DNA of 64,000 nt, taken from NCBI GenBank assembly GCA_900155495.1, contig FTLJ01000161.1, forward strand, positions 36,965 through 100,964, in the 5' to 3' direction. Source of the stretch: Porogramme epimiltina (lineage: Eukaryota > Basidiomycota > Agaricomycetes > Polyporales > Polyporaceae). A model generated the notes under the pieces. That model worked only from the letters and a program-made list of their open reading frames with translations, was not told where the DNA came from and ran no database searches. The position numbers and the translations under genes were made by a program. Of this stretch, positions 11,801 through 24,761 are shown piece after piece; position 1 is the stretch's first letter; each line of letters begins with the position of its first letter.

Positions 11801-12635
11801 AGCAGGTTTCAGCCAAGACCTGCAACGTATGGCAGAGAGCTCGAACGTGACTTTGACACAGGGTCAGTGGTTCCTCTCTCCGTCGTAGAAGTGTGCTGAC
11901 GAAGAACATGCAGCGTTCGAGCGTGAGCACCGTGTGAAACGTGCGCGGATCGAGGCTACCGACGGACTTGTCACCGAGGCACAATCCGGGTACCGCTACA
12001 TGCAGAGGGGCGTCTCTTCTGTCTCACGAGCGATCGAGGGCATGTCAAGTCGTGTGCTCTCTGAGGCGTCGAGCATGTCCTCTGCTGTTGACGCTCTCAA
12101 CGTGGCTGCTAGTGCGACCCTTGGGAACGTGCGGCGCACCACGCAGAGCTTGGTCGAGGAGGGCACAAGAGAAGACAGGCCCACCGGACTTACGCCACGC
12201 AAACGTGCTCGCAAAGTTATTGGAGATCTCGCGCCCACGGAGAGTAGAGACACCCTCATCCGCCGTTTCAGGTCCAAAGGCGTATCTTCAGTAGGAAGCG
12301 AGACGTTCCTTGCCGAGCATTTGCCTTTGCCTGAAGGCGAAGAAGCAGCGTCGCCCGTGACGAACCCAATGGCAGTTGACTCTCCGGTGGCTGCTTTCCC
12401 CTCGGACGACGAGAATCGTCCCGAACCCACACCAGAGAACACTCCGCCACTCGTGAGGTCTCTCGCATCATCTTCCTCCTCAGCAACGACCGATCCGACG
12501 CCTATTGCTCCCTCCATCCCCACCCTCAAACCGCCCTCTAAATCTTCCCTTCCTACCGTCGGGACCCTCACGGAACGCTCGACGAATGTCGGGCTGCGTA
12601 CACGCACGCAACGTACCCGCCGCACCGTGCGATAA
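8826..12635 (+). CDS. Kinesin-5 (BimC/Cin8/Eg5-type mitotic kinesin)
   Basis: Tetrameric motor that slides antiparallel spindle microtubules in mitosis. The ATG at 8826 (CCGCCATGG, good context) opens a short basic, Ser-rich N-terminus. The motor starts at [11 protein letters not shown] and carries GQTGTGKT, switch [10 protein letters not shown], switch II DLAGSE, and [27 protein letters not shown]. The neck [15 protein letters not shown] and a long coiled coil follow. The C-terminal tail has [10 protein letters not shown] (about 12190-12220), a good match to the BimC box with its TP-R/K Cdk1 site. At least six introns are present: after 9328, near 10024, 10710, 11177, 11680 and 11860. The end is TRRTVR then stop. 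The motor sequence and BimC box make the call firm. Confidence 0.96.
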
Positions 12636-12979
12636 CCATCTTCTCCACATCATGTCTCTACACGTCTGTATTGTCCGTTCGCCCGTGACTTATTCTTCTC
12701 TTTGCACACATCTGCTATCTCTGTAGGACCACTGTATACCATATTAGTAGATAGTACAGGCAACACGGTCGGATTCATAGCCGGAGTTGTTATCCTGTCG
12801 AACGCCTAAGAGACTCAAAAGAGGGATGAACGACAAACGCCCGTGCTTACGTAAGAACCTGCTGTGCCCGTAGCTGGCAGCTGTGTTCGTCGCGAGTCCG
12901 GCTTCGCTCGCTGTTCTCGCTGCGTCCATCTCCACCTACACCTCTACTCCACGATACCATCCTAGCGGGCTCTACCGCC
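12636..12979. other. Gap between kinesin-5 and Vps55
   Basis: No gene seen. It should hold the kinesin-5 3' UTR on the left and the Vps55 promoter and leader on the right. Confidence 0.5.
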
Positions 12980-13581
12980 ATGGCCAACGCCGGCATCAAA
13001 AGTTTGTATCCGTCTGTCTGGGCCTTTATACGGGCATGCACTCAAACGCGCCTCCCAGCGGTCATTCTCCTCTCCTTCGTGCTGGCGGTGGGCTTCCTGC
13101 TCGTCATCCTCTCGTGTGCGCTCTGGGCAAACTGGCTGCCCCTTCTTGTTGGTGCGTTCAATTAGCCTTGTGAAGAGCGTGAAGAAGCGGCAGCTTACCC
13201 GACCCTTGGCCTTGAAACGCGTCCCTCACTTGCGCGCGAGCAGCCCTGACGTTCGTCCTCGCACCCCTCCCCAACGCCGTCTTCGCCCGCTGTGGCGGGG
13301 ATGACTTCTCAACCGAGTACGACGGCTCGGGCCCCGTCGACCTCGGCCGCTTCATCACCGCGTCTGTTGTTGTAACAGGATTCGCGCTCCCGCTTGTGCT
13401 TGCGCACTCCGAGGTTATCACCAAGGGGGCGTGTGTCATGTCTATTGCCGGTGGAGCGTACGTCCTTGTTCGTTATTTCCTGTCGTGTTGCCTCTCTGAC
13501 AATGGGAATTGCAGGCTTGTATACGGTACCATCATGGCGTACAGTCAGACATTCAAGGAGGACAGTTCGGACTTCGAATGA
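12980..13581 (+). CDS. VPS55: Vps55 / LEPROT-family endosomal membrane protein
   Basis: Small four-span membrane protein that works with Vps68 in late-endosome-to-vacuole sorting. Exon 1 starts MANAGIKSLYPSVWAF and contains a hydrophobic span (VILLSFVLAVGFLLVILSCA) then NWLPLLV. An intron from about 13151 ends at CAG before 13243. The next exon reads ALTFVLAPLPNAVFARCGG, then GRFITASVVVTGFALPLVLA. A last intron precedes LVYGTIMAYSQTFKEDSSDF and the stop. The FALPLVLAHSEVI block and the acidic aromatic C-terminus match the Vps55/OB-RGRP family. The first residues are less typical. It is convergent with Trs120 across 190 bp. Confidence 0.88.
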
Positions 13582-13772
13582 AGGTATATACACGTCTGCT
13601 CCGAAGGACATCTGGACCGTTATTATGCTACACCTCGCCGAGGGCCGTTGTACACTATCGTACTATTATCCGTTCATCGTGGTATCCCCGGACACGCTTC
13701 TAGAGAGAGCAATGGCCATGCGTCCATAAGTTAAAGGTAAGTATTAGGGTCACCGCGCTATGGCCAACAGCG

Positions 13773-16700
13773 CTATGAGACGTCAATGCGCATCTTGCCA
13801 TGTCCTACAAGGCTAGACTCGGGTGAACGACCGAGTGCCCATACTTCCGCGGAGAATGTAAACCGTCCACTGGCTATGAATGCAAGGGGGGTTTCCACCT
13901 CGTATGACTCTCCCTTGGCTAGTCGACCGATGGGAATGTCAAGGAGTTCGCCTTGGGTCACTACGTGTGCTTCAGGATCCAGTTCGAGATTTAGAGTAAG
14001 CACAATCTCGGAAGCTGCGAGAAGGGATAACGTCAGCACACGCAATGGCGCGGATACCAATGACAAAAACTAACGGGAGAGATTCGTGATTGAAGTACGC
14101 AGGTAGACAAATTCGTTCGGTGGAGGAAGGAACTTGACACCAGCTGTGTCTACTGGGACATGCTGCTCTTTGCCTTCCTCGTCGTAACGAATCAAAGTCA
14201 TTCGCACGCGGGCGGTCTCCACTCGTAGTGCCTCGAGCATGGGGAGCGTCATCCGCTGTTGCCTAAGGGAAAGATCACCGGCCCTTGTGCCACCGTTCTA
14301 ATCAAATTGTTAGAGTTGAAGGTAAATTCCTGACACCTTGCGAACTTACCTCTCTCCACCGCCCACGCACTGCCTTGAAAAGCTCCTCTCGGTACCAGAA
14401 AAGCTCCCGCTGGGACCGTTCTTGTTCCGGAGTCAACTTTGACGACGACACCACGTACTGTCTGTCTGAGAGCATCGGGATTGGCCTTGACACATGTTCC
14501 TCCGAGAGAGACAACTTTTTGATCGGAAGCACGATGCTATGAGAGGCATTAGTCGATAACCCTATTATGATTGTCAGACTTCATACCGGGATGTGGAGCC
14601 CGGCGGAACCAATGTCGTAATCGAAGCGTGTTCAACCCCTGTAAATCAGTTAGTTCTTACCAGCTAGGGGCTACGGAAAGGAAATAAACGACGAACCTTC
14701 TTGGTTGCGCTCGAAGGTCACTTCGAAAGGCAGCCCGTAGGTATTGCGAACCTCGATAGAGAATATGCACCAGTCTGCGATATCACCAACGTGCAGCAGC
14801 GACCGGCGTGCTTTGGCGTCGACTAAATCGTCTTCACCGGCGTACGGAGACAGTGCTGTCGTCGCCCCGGAGTACGATAAGATGTCCATCGCGTGACACT
14901 CAAGCATGTGGTACACAGTGACCAGCACAGGGTAGGATAGCTGTCGCGTGTGGAAGACCTCCGCAGGCTCTTGCAAGCTCTCTTGAGATCGCTTGACGTA
15001 AGCGTAGGAGACGTGGATAGCCCCGTTTGTACTGTGATGGAAATGAGGCTTCACAAGAGTACATCCGGTGAGCGAATCACATACCATCCCACTTTGCCGA
15101 AGCAGTTGACAGTCACCACCCTCTTGTGACCAGGTGCGACCTGTTGTGGTTCGTGCTCACCGTCCCACGTGAACACCGGACGATGTACGAGGTCGTATTC
15201 CGTCTCATATGTGTCGAACACAGACATCTCCCCCTCCGTAAGGGCTTGCTGTGCTGGCGCGATGGTGGAATCGTCGAAGGTCAGACGAATAAGGTCGATA
15301 TGCAACGACGAAACGTTTTCCAACGTTATACGAATAGTTGACCTGATGATGATGTTAGCCAAGTATAACTGAATAAGAACATTCCGTTCGGGTACCTACA
15401 TCTCGCCATTGTAAAGCATAACCGCACCATGGGTCAACGATGTTCTCCGTATTCTCAGAAGGGGCTGTTCAGGAACAACTGTACATTCCAAAAAGCGGAC
15501 GACCTTTTTCGTAGACGTAGATGTTGTGGTTGCAACTTGGCCGCTTTCCCTCTTGCTCGCCTTCTCCCACGGTCGGGAAGCAAGTCCGGAGTGCTTCGAC
15601 CGACCAGCCTCACACTCGATGGCACTGCGTCTTCGAGACTTCCTCTCCTCTTCCTCTTCTGTAGAAAGGGGAAGAACAAACTCTCGCGAGAGTCCGCCCG
15701 GTGCCTGGACGATACAACCGCGGATGACGAGGAGGCCGGCTTCCGTAGCTTTTCCTGTGATCGTGACCGGGTGAAACGAGTTTGCAGGCACTACAACAGG
15801 GGAAGCTTTGGACTCGAAAGCTACTCCTGATGTGCTGTGTGTGCCCATTTATAAGTTTCTACTGTGTATGGCACTCGGGGGTGAACTAACCTCAGCTCTA
15901 GGCTTTGAAGCTCCAGGTCAAACACATAGGGGTTCCGGAGGGTCACAACAAGTTCAAACGATTCGTTCTGCACAAGTACAGCTTTGGTCTAAAACCGGTC
16001 GATCAGTCCCTGATAATCAGTAGAGAAACTGAAATGCAATCACCTGTCCTTGTAACGCCTTCCGGGGATTGTACAAGAACGGATCCCTCGCACCAGATAT
16101 GATAGAATTTGCACCGGCTGCCGCACGCGACAGGATTGATATGGGCTTCTCTATTGGTACCTTCACTAGAGGTAAACTGCAGGCAGAGTTAAGAACGACG
16201 GAGGCAATCAAAAATAGGGAGGAAATACACGCACGGTAGGATCTCGATACTGGTCACTGGCTGACCCGACCAATAATCGACTACACGTCTCTCGCCTCTA
16301 CGCACAGCGGTTGCTAGTGCCCTATTAGCCGTGGTATAACACTGGTGCTGGTCGCGGGGGCTCATGACAGGGTGCAATAGCTTCAGCGCCGAGAGCGAGA
16401 ATTGAGCAACAGCGGGGTAGTCTGTAGGATGTTTAATGACGACCGGGATCTCTATCAACTTTGATACACGAACCTGGAAGTGCTTCTGCGACCGCAACAG
16501 CCTCTCGAATGATGTCCATCTGGAGTTCGGGCCACCCAAACGGCTCCCCTAGGGCCTGCGCAATATCATCGGTGTTCTCCGCACACTCCGTCTTGTCCGA
16601 AGACTGGCTGTCTCGGGAGGGTACGGGGGACTCGAGCAGTTTCACGGCCTCGAGATCGACACCGTGCACCCTACAAACGTGCTTGATGATATGCAGGATG

Positions 16701-18632
16701 CTCTCGTTGCCCTCCGACCGTTCATTCTCTCGAATGCCTACAGTTCCTTGCGTCGTCTGTACATGGAGAGAGTTGTTTCGATTCCCGAGACCCGCGCTGA
16801 GGACTCGCGCGCTCCCAGTACCGCTCTCTTCACGGCCACATACAACCATATCCATGAGGCAGCCAAGCACCTCTCGAAGAATATAAGCCTCCTTCCGGAC
16901 GTGGCCAAGGGCACCAAACATAGCCGCGATGTACTCCAGCGTGCGTACGCGTTCCCGAACGTCCAGATGGCCTAGCCATGGACCGTGGGCCTGTGAGATG
17001 GACGCGGAGATCTGAGCTCGTGTGATACCGGTGATAGAGGTGAGGCGTTCTAGATCGGCGTAGGAGTTGCGCGCGCTAGAACTTGTCACAGAGCTAGCGT
17101 TGTTCGAGAGAGTAGCAGGAAGAAATAGTGAAGGACCCGGCTGAAGCATGGCGGCGAAGGCAAGAGGTCCCCAGCCCTTTGAGGACCACACTGAATAGAG
17201 GAGGGTGCTATGTCGTAGAACCGAAGAGCAATAAAGATAGGCAAGAAGAGAAAGCGTGGCCTCAGGTTCAGATGTCGGTGCCGTCTTTAAGTAGAGGGCT
17301 GTAGCTTGTGTGAGTTTGTCGGACGCATCCGACCATGGATCCTTGTCCCCTGCAGAGCCGTTCTATTAAAGTATGAGTGCACGGACATGCTGAGGAAAGT
17401 TGTATGCACGAACAACACCATGGGTTGAAGCCCATGCTTCAACAACTGGGATAGTAGCGAGACCTTCTAAGGCCGAGGCATGCCAGGGCATGTCTTGTGG
17501 GCCTTTGAAGAGCACGATCGCCTCGTTATACCTAGCGAGATCGTAAGGTTATACAGATACACATTGGAGAGGCACCGACTAACCATATAGATGCTTCTTC
17601 TAACCGGCCGGCTAGGAGGAAGAAATCCGCCAAGACCTTAAACAGTCGACCATGGGCAGAAGCCGCACCGATAGTTGTAAGACGTTTCTTCGCACCAGGT
17701 GCAGGAGATGCTGGAAGACTGGAATGGCGTCCTGGGAGTAAGTTAGGGCCCATAGTCGAGGATCGCTTCAGACCAGACGGGGTCTTCGGGCGGATTTGAC
17801 CATTCAGGTCAGGTTGACTATTATGAGAAGGGAGAGGGGGTAAGGAATCTCGGCGTGGCTCGTCGTCAAGTGACCTGGGCATTTCAGAGGACGGTGGAAG
17901 GTGGGGAAAGAGAGTTGCGTTGAGGTACTCGTTGCCGAGAGGGCTCTCTAGCGTTTGCATCTACTCGAGGTATGAGGTTCTCTTCTTGCGTTAATGTATG
18001 CAGCAAGATATCACGAACCATGGTCGCTAGCTCCACGAGCACCTTAGAGCAGAGGTCCGCAACAAGCGTCCCAATGTATGTCTTCTTGTGACCCATTACG
18101 CTCGGAATGACCACCAAGCCCGGGAAACTATCTCCGAGGTTGATATTGGTACTACTATCGCTCTCTTCAAAGACAAAGCAATTCTTTGCCAAGGGAAACA
18201 TTGATCCTTGCGGAAATGTGTCGTGTATGGCGGTCTGGAATTGTGTGAGAATAGCGGCGAGAGAGTCGTGGGGGCCGCATGACGCAATGCCTAGTATTGC
18301 CAGAGGGAAGTCGGAGGTGCGGAATAGAGAAAGCGGAGTATGAGATTCAGGAGGTGGATGGGAAGGGTACGCAAGATGCAGGTACCCGCTCGCAAGCTGG
18401 TGGTTGGGCATAAATCGAGCTGCGTTCGTGGGCTCAATAAGTGGTGCACATGGGGAAGGTGAGGAAACGCACATCTCTCATCTTTGACATCCGTGGTTAT
18501 GTCTCCCAGTGACACTGAGTCGATGCTCCGAATGTCCTGTGTCCACCTCTCAAAAGCCGACCTGCGGATGTTCCCGACGGGCAGGAGGAGAATGCGGATC
18601 TGTGCAAGAGAGCCATAGGCAAATGATTCCAT
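13773..18632 (-). CDS. TRS120: TRAPPII complex subunit Trs120 (TRAPPC9 / HypA homologue)
   Basis: Scaffold subunit specific to TRAPPII, the exchange factor for Rab11/Ypt31 at the late Golgi. The chosen ATG at 18632 gives MESFAYGSLAQIRILLLPVG, like the N-terminus of other Trs120 proteins. Multiple exons follow: an N-terminal block with TAIHDTFPQGSMFPLAKNCF, a central helical region, then beta-rich Ig-like repeats. The strongest family signature is in the exon at about 14302-14532, with LSDRQYVVSSSKLTPEQERS and then ELFWYREELFKAVRGRW. The protein ends HGKMRIDVS. An ATG at 18701 is in frame but gives a less typical start. The gene is divergent from PIK1. Confidence 0.92.
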
Positions 18633-18914
18633 GCGAAGCAAGAGAATGCCCCAGAAACTGCAGATGGTGCGGAGATGTTTCGCGAATGTGTTAGACAGCA
18701 AGCCCAGTCAAGCTGTTCAGGTCATAGAACTCGTAAAAGACGGCGAGATGGCGTATGCCGGGCTGTGTGCGACTCGGAGCTGGAGGAAAGGATGTAAGAG
18801 GCGCTGAACGCGTCCCGCGTCGTGGATCGCGTGTCCCGCGCCGGCCGGCCACCTCGTCGACGACCACCCCTCGGTTTGCTGTCCCGGGCCCGCTGCAGGC
18901 ACCGTACGACCTCC
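18633..18914. promoter_or_regulatory. Shared divergent promoter, TRS120 / PIK1
   Basis: 282 bp separate the two start codons. The sequence is GC-rich and I see no clear TATA box. Co-expression of the two late-Golgi regulators is inferred from position only. Confidence 0.5.
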
Positions 18915-21900
18915 ATGTCCCATGCACTCCTCCTCCGGCTTTTCCTCTCACCGTCATTCTTCTCGGTTCATGTCGCACTTCAGTACCTCAGGATCTATGC
19001 GGACAACATTGGAATCACGTACTACTTGACCAGGCGGCTCCGGGAACTCGACACGCAAGAGTTGCGAGAAGTATGGGGTTTTGTATGGTGACTACTGCTC
19101 GCCTTGTGTGTAGGGCCACCAATTGATATCTTCTCGCCGTTAGCCATCTGCTTGTGACACGGCCCTCTCAATCCAAAGCCCTCGAGAGTTTTGTGGTTGA
19201 GATGGCGCACAAATCCACTCACATTGCTATGCTGGTATGTTCCCATCTCGGCAACAAGCTCTATTGGTGTTGATTACCGTAGACACTGTGGTACATGCAA
19301 GCGTACCTCAGGGACTTGTCTCAGCAGCACGCCAACTCTGCTTCGTTCGTCATATGCCAGCGGATTATTCATGAATGCCATGAAATCATCTTCGGCGACC
19401 TTCCTTCAACGCCCTACTCATTTCTTAGCCTTCCTGGGCAAATATGGACATCTCGCAGGATGGTAAGGCCACACACTCAACCCGCCTTAGTTGGAATCGG
19501 CATGGTCTTGGCGGGTGCACCTGGCATGCCCGACCTCACGCAGATTATGGGGCCTGTCGCAATAGAACAGGGTCGTGTGGACGAACAAGGTCAAGATGTC
19601 AGAAGTATTGAGCGACATGAGGACGATGGGGCTATGGTCCGAACAATATCTTCGAACTCCGCCGCGGAGAGCCTAGAAGACGACAACGACTCAGTCGGCG
19701 GATCCCCCGTGCCCGGAGAGGAGCAGATGACCAGGAATACGACAGACGGCAGTATGTCCTCCCGGCCTATATCAGCCATTCCTGGACGCCTGTCGCGGAG
19801 ACAGACTATAGCCGCGCAAACGAGCCCAGCCCTCCCATTACATTTGCGCGATGCAAGGAAACCGAGGTTGTCGGAAGACCCTTTCGGTCAGGAGGATGTA
19901 CCCCCTCCTACATCTGCTACCGCCCCTTCCCCATTCCAGTCAACCCCGTCTTTTCCTTCTCGACATCCATATAGACCCAATAGTCTTCCGACAGCCGATA
20001 TTCTACTGCAGAAGTATGATTTTGCTTCTCAAATGCATCTCCTGCGCGGACACTACTGTCGTTCGGAGGTGCGTCAATTGTATGCTATCAGCAGTACTGT
20101 ATCCAATTCCATACACAGGTTCAATTCATACTTACTTTGGAGAATATCTGCAACAAGCTTCTGGTCGTCCCTAAACCAGCCCGTGTCAGTGCCCTGCGAG
20201 CCGAACTCACCGGACTTAACCATATGTTACCTGCCGAGGTAAGTAAATAGTTAACGCCTCTCCGCGTAGGGAGTTGACATATGCTGGTTTGCAAGATATG
20301 CATGCCCATGTGGTGTACATCATCCGACGCTCCCACAACAAACCAAGGTGTTCCTCAGCCCCATCACCGGATCGTTCGAATACCTCCCGGGGAGAGTGTC
20401 GTGCTCAACTCCGCAGAACGGGCTCCGTACTTGCTCCTCATCGAGATCCTCCACAGCGAACTTGACTTCGATCCCGTGAAGCGCAGTAACAAGGAAATCC
20501 TGAAGAAAATTGTCGTCAAGGAGAGTGAATCGAAGGGCACTTCAAAGGACCTAGTGTCGTTTGGCCGGAGCGATACGTCCAAGTCCAAACCAGCCGTGAT
20601 TATTCCCGATCATGTAAATGGTTCCGATGCAGCGTTGGGCACCGATGCCGGTGATACAGAACCAGCTGAACTTCCAGCTACGTCCCCTCTGATTACATCG
20701 CCTTCCGAAGACGCAGATGAAGAGGTGGACCTTGTCGAACAGCTCTATGGGAACGAGAATGCACTCAAGGCGACCAACCTTGATCTCTCCGATTCCATCG
20801 TTCTCCCACCTGCACCCAAGAACAAGGAGCTCGATATGGCGGCCTGGTCACGCGCACCCTCTAACCCAGACACACCCTCACTCGACAAACTTGATCCATT
20901 CGCGGCTTATAACCCCTCCCTCAGTCTTAGCATCCCCCCCTCGCGCGCGTCCCAATTCACATCCTCCAGCGACCCTAACACTCCCGCACGCACCCCAATC
21001 CACCCAACTCGCGTGTTGTCCCTAGACGAATACTCTGAGCGCATGCGCACAGCCGCCGTCATGCTCGCGCAACTCAACCTTGCGCGCGAGCCTGTAGGCC
21101 CTGGTCCCGGCGCGCCTGCCGCGCCTGGCGAGTCATCTATGCTCGGGGCACCCCTCCGCTGGCTCCCTGGCACGAGCTGGCTCGCCGCGAACGGCAACAG
21201 CCATCCGGCCGGCCCTGGGACACCAGCAGATTCCGCGCCGTCGCGAATGAAGCTGCAAGCTTCGGAGGCGTCAGCGATCCGAGATCGAATCATGGAGGAG
21301 ATGCTTGCGCTGGAGGAGGAGCGGATGGCTCGTATGCGCGAGAGCGGAGTCAACGAGGGATCGTTGAGGATAGCACCAGCGAGCCGGGACATGAAGACGG
21401 CGGAGGACGAGAGCATCATCCGGAAAGAACTGAGCAAGGCCGATCCGTCTGCGGTTGTATTCAGCGAGTCTTGGGCAGCTAAAAAGGTAAGGTGTACCAT
21501 GATTGCATCATGTGTCTAGCGTTGAAGGAAACCTGCCTAGGCTCGTGTACGACAAGCCTCGCCATATGGCCACCTCGGTATGTCTTGTACTACATACCCT
21601 TGGTCGATCATATGCTGACCTCCAGCAGCAAATTGGGACTGTGTATCTGTCATCGTAAAGACTGGGGGCGATCTGCGGCAGGAACAGCTAGCAGTGCAGC
21701 TTATTCAGGAATTCGAAAAGATCTGGAGGGACGAGAACTGCCAATGCTGGGTGCGATAGTACGTGGTGCCTTTGAGTATACCAATTTTGTTCTGGCACTG
21801 ATTTTGTTCACAAGCTTCCGGATACTCATCACGGGCAACTCGTCCGGCCTTGTGGAGACTATCACGGACGCCGTGTCAATACACTCCATCAAGAAAGCCG

Positions 21901-22690
21901 AGTATGCACGAAGGCTGGCAGAGGGCCGTTTAGGACACGTCACATTACTAGATCACTTCAAGACAGTACGCCCATGTCTCACCTTAACCCCTTCTTCCTC
22001 GGTGCTAACCATGTCTCCCACACCAGACATACGGCGACCCGTCCTCCGCCAAGTTCGCGCGTGCGCAGCGCAACTTCGCCAAGTCGCTCGCAGGCTACTC
22101 GGTCGTGACGTACCTGCTCCAGATCAAGGACCGGCACAACGGCAACATCCTGCTCGACCGCGACGGGCACCTCATCCACATCGACTTCGGGTTCATGCTC
22201 TCGAACTCGCCGGGCAACATCGGCTTCGAGGCAGCGCCGTTCAAGCTCCCGCTGGAGTACATCGAGGTCCTTGGGGGTCTCGACAGCCCGGCGTACCACG
22301 AGTTCCGCAAGCTCTTTCGCGAGGGCTTCGACGCGGCGCGCAAGCACTGCGACCGCATTGTCAGTGCGTGACCTTCGCTCCTCTCTTTGAAACGTCGGGT
22401 GTACTAACCATACCTACTCAGCCCTCGTGGAGCTTATGCAGAAGGACTCTACGCTCCCGTGCTTCGCTGCGTTCGGCGAACAGACAGCACAGCAACTGCG
22501 GGACCGGTTCCAGCAGGGTCTCACTCAATCTGCCGCCGAGGAGCACGTCCAACGACTCATCGACACGTCACTGGGCTCGAACTGGACACGACTATACGAC
22601 TCCGTACGTGTTTGGTTCCCCTCCTGACCTAAACCAGTGCTAACAGTGACACACCGCCAGTATCAATATTATTCGCAGTCTATACTATGA
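18915..22690 (+). CDS. PIK1: Phosphatidylinositol 4-kinase Pik1 (PI4KB type)
   Basis: Makes PI4P at the trans-Golgi and in the nucleus. The ATG at 18915 gives MSHALLLRLFLSPSFFSVHV, and the lipid-kinase-unique helical domain follows at once (QYLRIYADNIGITYYLTRRL). A long Ser/Pro-rich linker is followed by RIPPGESVVLNSAERAPYLL, then the C-terminal kinase domain. This includes KTGGDLRQEQLAVQLIQEF, the catalytic loop DRHNGNILLDRDGHL, and HIDFGFMLSNSPGNIGFE. The final exon, after an intron ending at 22660, reads YQYYSQSIL then stop. Both the DRHN and DFG motifs are intact. At least nine introns are present. The Golgi setting fits its neighbours Trs120 and the GT15 enzyme. Confidence 0.95.
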
Positions 22691-22907
22691 CGTTTTGCAT
22701 GTACTGTCCATACTTCTCATGTATACCATCATCCCCGCCATGCATCGGAGAACATCATTCCTGCGTGTCCGATTTCCCGTTCGTCGCCTCATCTGTCTAA
22801 CAGGCAAAGATCGTGGTATGCAACAAGGCGCGGGCATGTGCCTTTTGGCGAACAAGGAATAAATAGCAAACAAGCACTGAAACTACATCACGACCGGCTC
22901 AGCCCAC

Positions 22908-24761
22908 TTATTTAAACAGGGCATCGTAGCGCTTGAGACAGCTGTACCACTCGTAATCTATAGCGGTCGGAGTAGCGTTAATATTTGGCGGGTGAGGGGA
23001 AGACATAAGACGCACCGAAGTTCTCCTTCGGGTTGCACCAGCACTTGCCCTTCTTGTGGAGCTCGCCCTGAGGGCAGTGCTGGAAGGGATTGTGGCGGTA
23101 GCCTAGGGTACGCATGATGATCAGCATCGCATAACAGCCATGGACGACGGAAGCGCATACCAATGTCGTTGAAGAAGTGGATTTGCTCCTTCTTCGCGAA
23201 CAAGGCGGCACCAATACTGTGTACTGGCGCATCTCCCCAACGCTAGAATACATGTTGGTCAACTAATTGCAACCGCGAATCATGAAAAGAGCACACCTCG
23301 TAGTAAAAGCCACCCTTCTCATCCAAGAAGTCGAAGAACTTGGAGTAGGCCTCTCCTCTCCAAAGGTCGAGGTCACCAATCTCGAAGTTGCTCCAGACTG
23401 AATGGTGCATTAGTGCTGATGCTATTTCAGTGCTGAGCAACACGCACAGTGACACCTATTGTACGTCTCGCCACCGTCATCGGAGATGAATCCCATCGCG
23501 TTGTCAGGTTCAACGAGGTCAGGGTTGCCAGCAATGAACTCTGAGAATGGCCACATGTTAGCAGGAGTACAAGACCGATACCTGAGAGACTGACCTTTCA
23601 CAGTATTCCAGAGCGTGGGGATGGTCGCAGGGTATTCATACAGGGAGACCGTGAAGCCTGCAGGATGGAGGCAATTAATCCACTGTGTATCTATACGGGG
23701 TATAGAGCCATACCATAAACCTTCTTCTGGTCCTGCATGAGGAGAAGAGGCTAAATATGCCGAAGTCAGTCGTGGCCCAATGAGGTTAAGTATCCCTCAG
23801 AGCACGCTTACATCGTAGTGAATGTCGCAGAAGAACTGGACATCGGGCCTGTATGACAGCTTAGGAAACGCGTTAAGCACCGTGCAAAGAGAGCACTCAC
23901 TCAACACGCCAGTAGTACTTGTACTTGTCGAGGAGAGGGTGCCTGTAGAAGAACTAAGAAATGATCAGGACGATACCGTCGTCACGATGTCGATGCGCTT
24001 ACGCCCGAGTTATAACGACACATGTTGCGGTAGGGGACACTTCCTGTTGAACATTTCAGAATGCGGCAGTGAGGAACGGATTAGGCTTGCTTGCCTCCAT
24101 AAATGACGTTGTTCTGAACCATGTCTTTCCGAGCAGCAGACGCGCGCTCCTCGTCAATCGAAGCGGGCTGGAACCAGTGGTCCTTGGGAATCAGGCCAAA
24201 CTCGACCTTGGAGTCGGTAATGGTCATAACGCGGCTACGGTCACTCGTGAGGAGGCGGGTCTAGTGATATATAAAATGACATACTCCTTAAACTCCTCCG
24301 AAAATGGCTCCTCGTTGAGGAAGACGTAAGGATACTGGAACTCCTTGTTGAAGCGGTCCTCTGCAGACACGTTGGTAAACCAGCATAGATGGCCTGAGAA
24401 GGACTCACCAATCTGCTTCATGCTGACCATGACTCCATTGAGGTCGCTGTTGCGTGCAAGGAGCACGAAAGTTGCGTTGGCCCTGCGGGTTTGAAGAGGG
24501 GGAGTGGGGGTGACATAGCGATCCTCGGAGACACCGTCCTGGTACGGAGGGTGGCCTTTCGAGCCAGTGAGTTGCTCTGATAAGTGGGATATGGAGGTCG
24601 CGCGGCCGTATTCTTCGTGGGAGAAGCTCAGGATGAAGTGCAAACTCAGCTACGTGTCCTTTCGTTAGATAGGGCCCACGCCAAGAGTGCGCAGTGGGTG
24701 CGCGGGGAGTACGTACGATGATGACCAGCACCAAAACCACATAACGCATAGGCGTCATCAT
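22908..24761 (-). CDS. GT15 alpha-1,2-mannosyltransferase (Ktr/Kre2/Mnt1 family)
   Basis: Golgi type II membrane enzyme that adds mannose from GDP-mannose to O- and N-linked glycans of cell-wall proteins. The start [16 protein letters not shown] is a short cytoplasmic end plus signal anchor. The lumenal part holds [39 protein letters not shown], and, across an intron, [19 protein letters not shown]. The Glu of FEIGD is the residue proposed as catalytic in yeast Kre2. A later exon gives [20 protein letters not shown]. The last exon, after an intron near 22965-23020, reads [15 protein letters not shown] then stop. There are many short exons. Exact Ktr subgroup is not decided. Confidence 0.93.

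Noticed and set aside
3760..12635. Kinesin-1 and kinesin-5 as a tandem duplication
   Set aside because: Their motor sequences belong to different ancient families (IAK tail versus BimC box), and they lie on opposite strands.
18702..18978. Longer Trs120 start from upstream in-frame or nearby ATGs
   Set aside because: The extra residues have no resemblance to the family. The ATG at 18632 gives the expected short lead into RILLLPVG.
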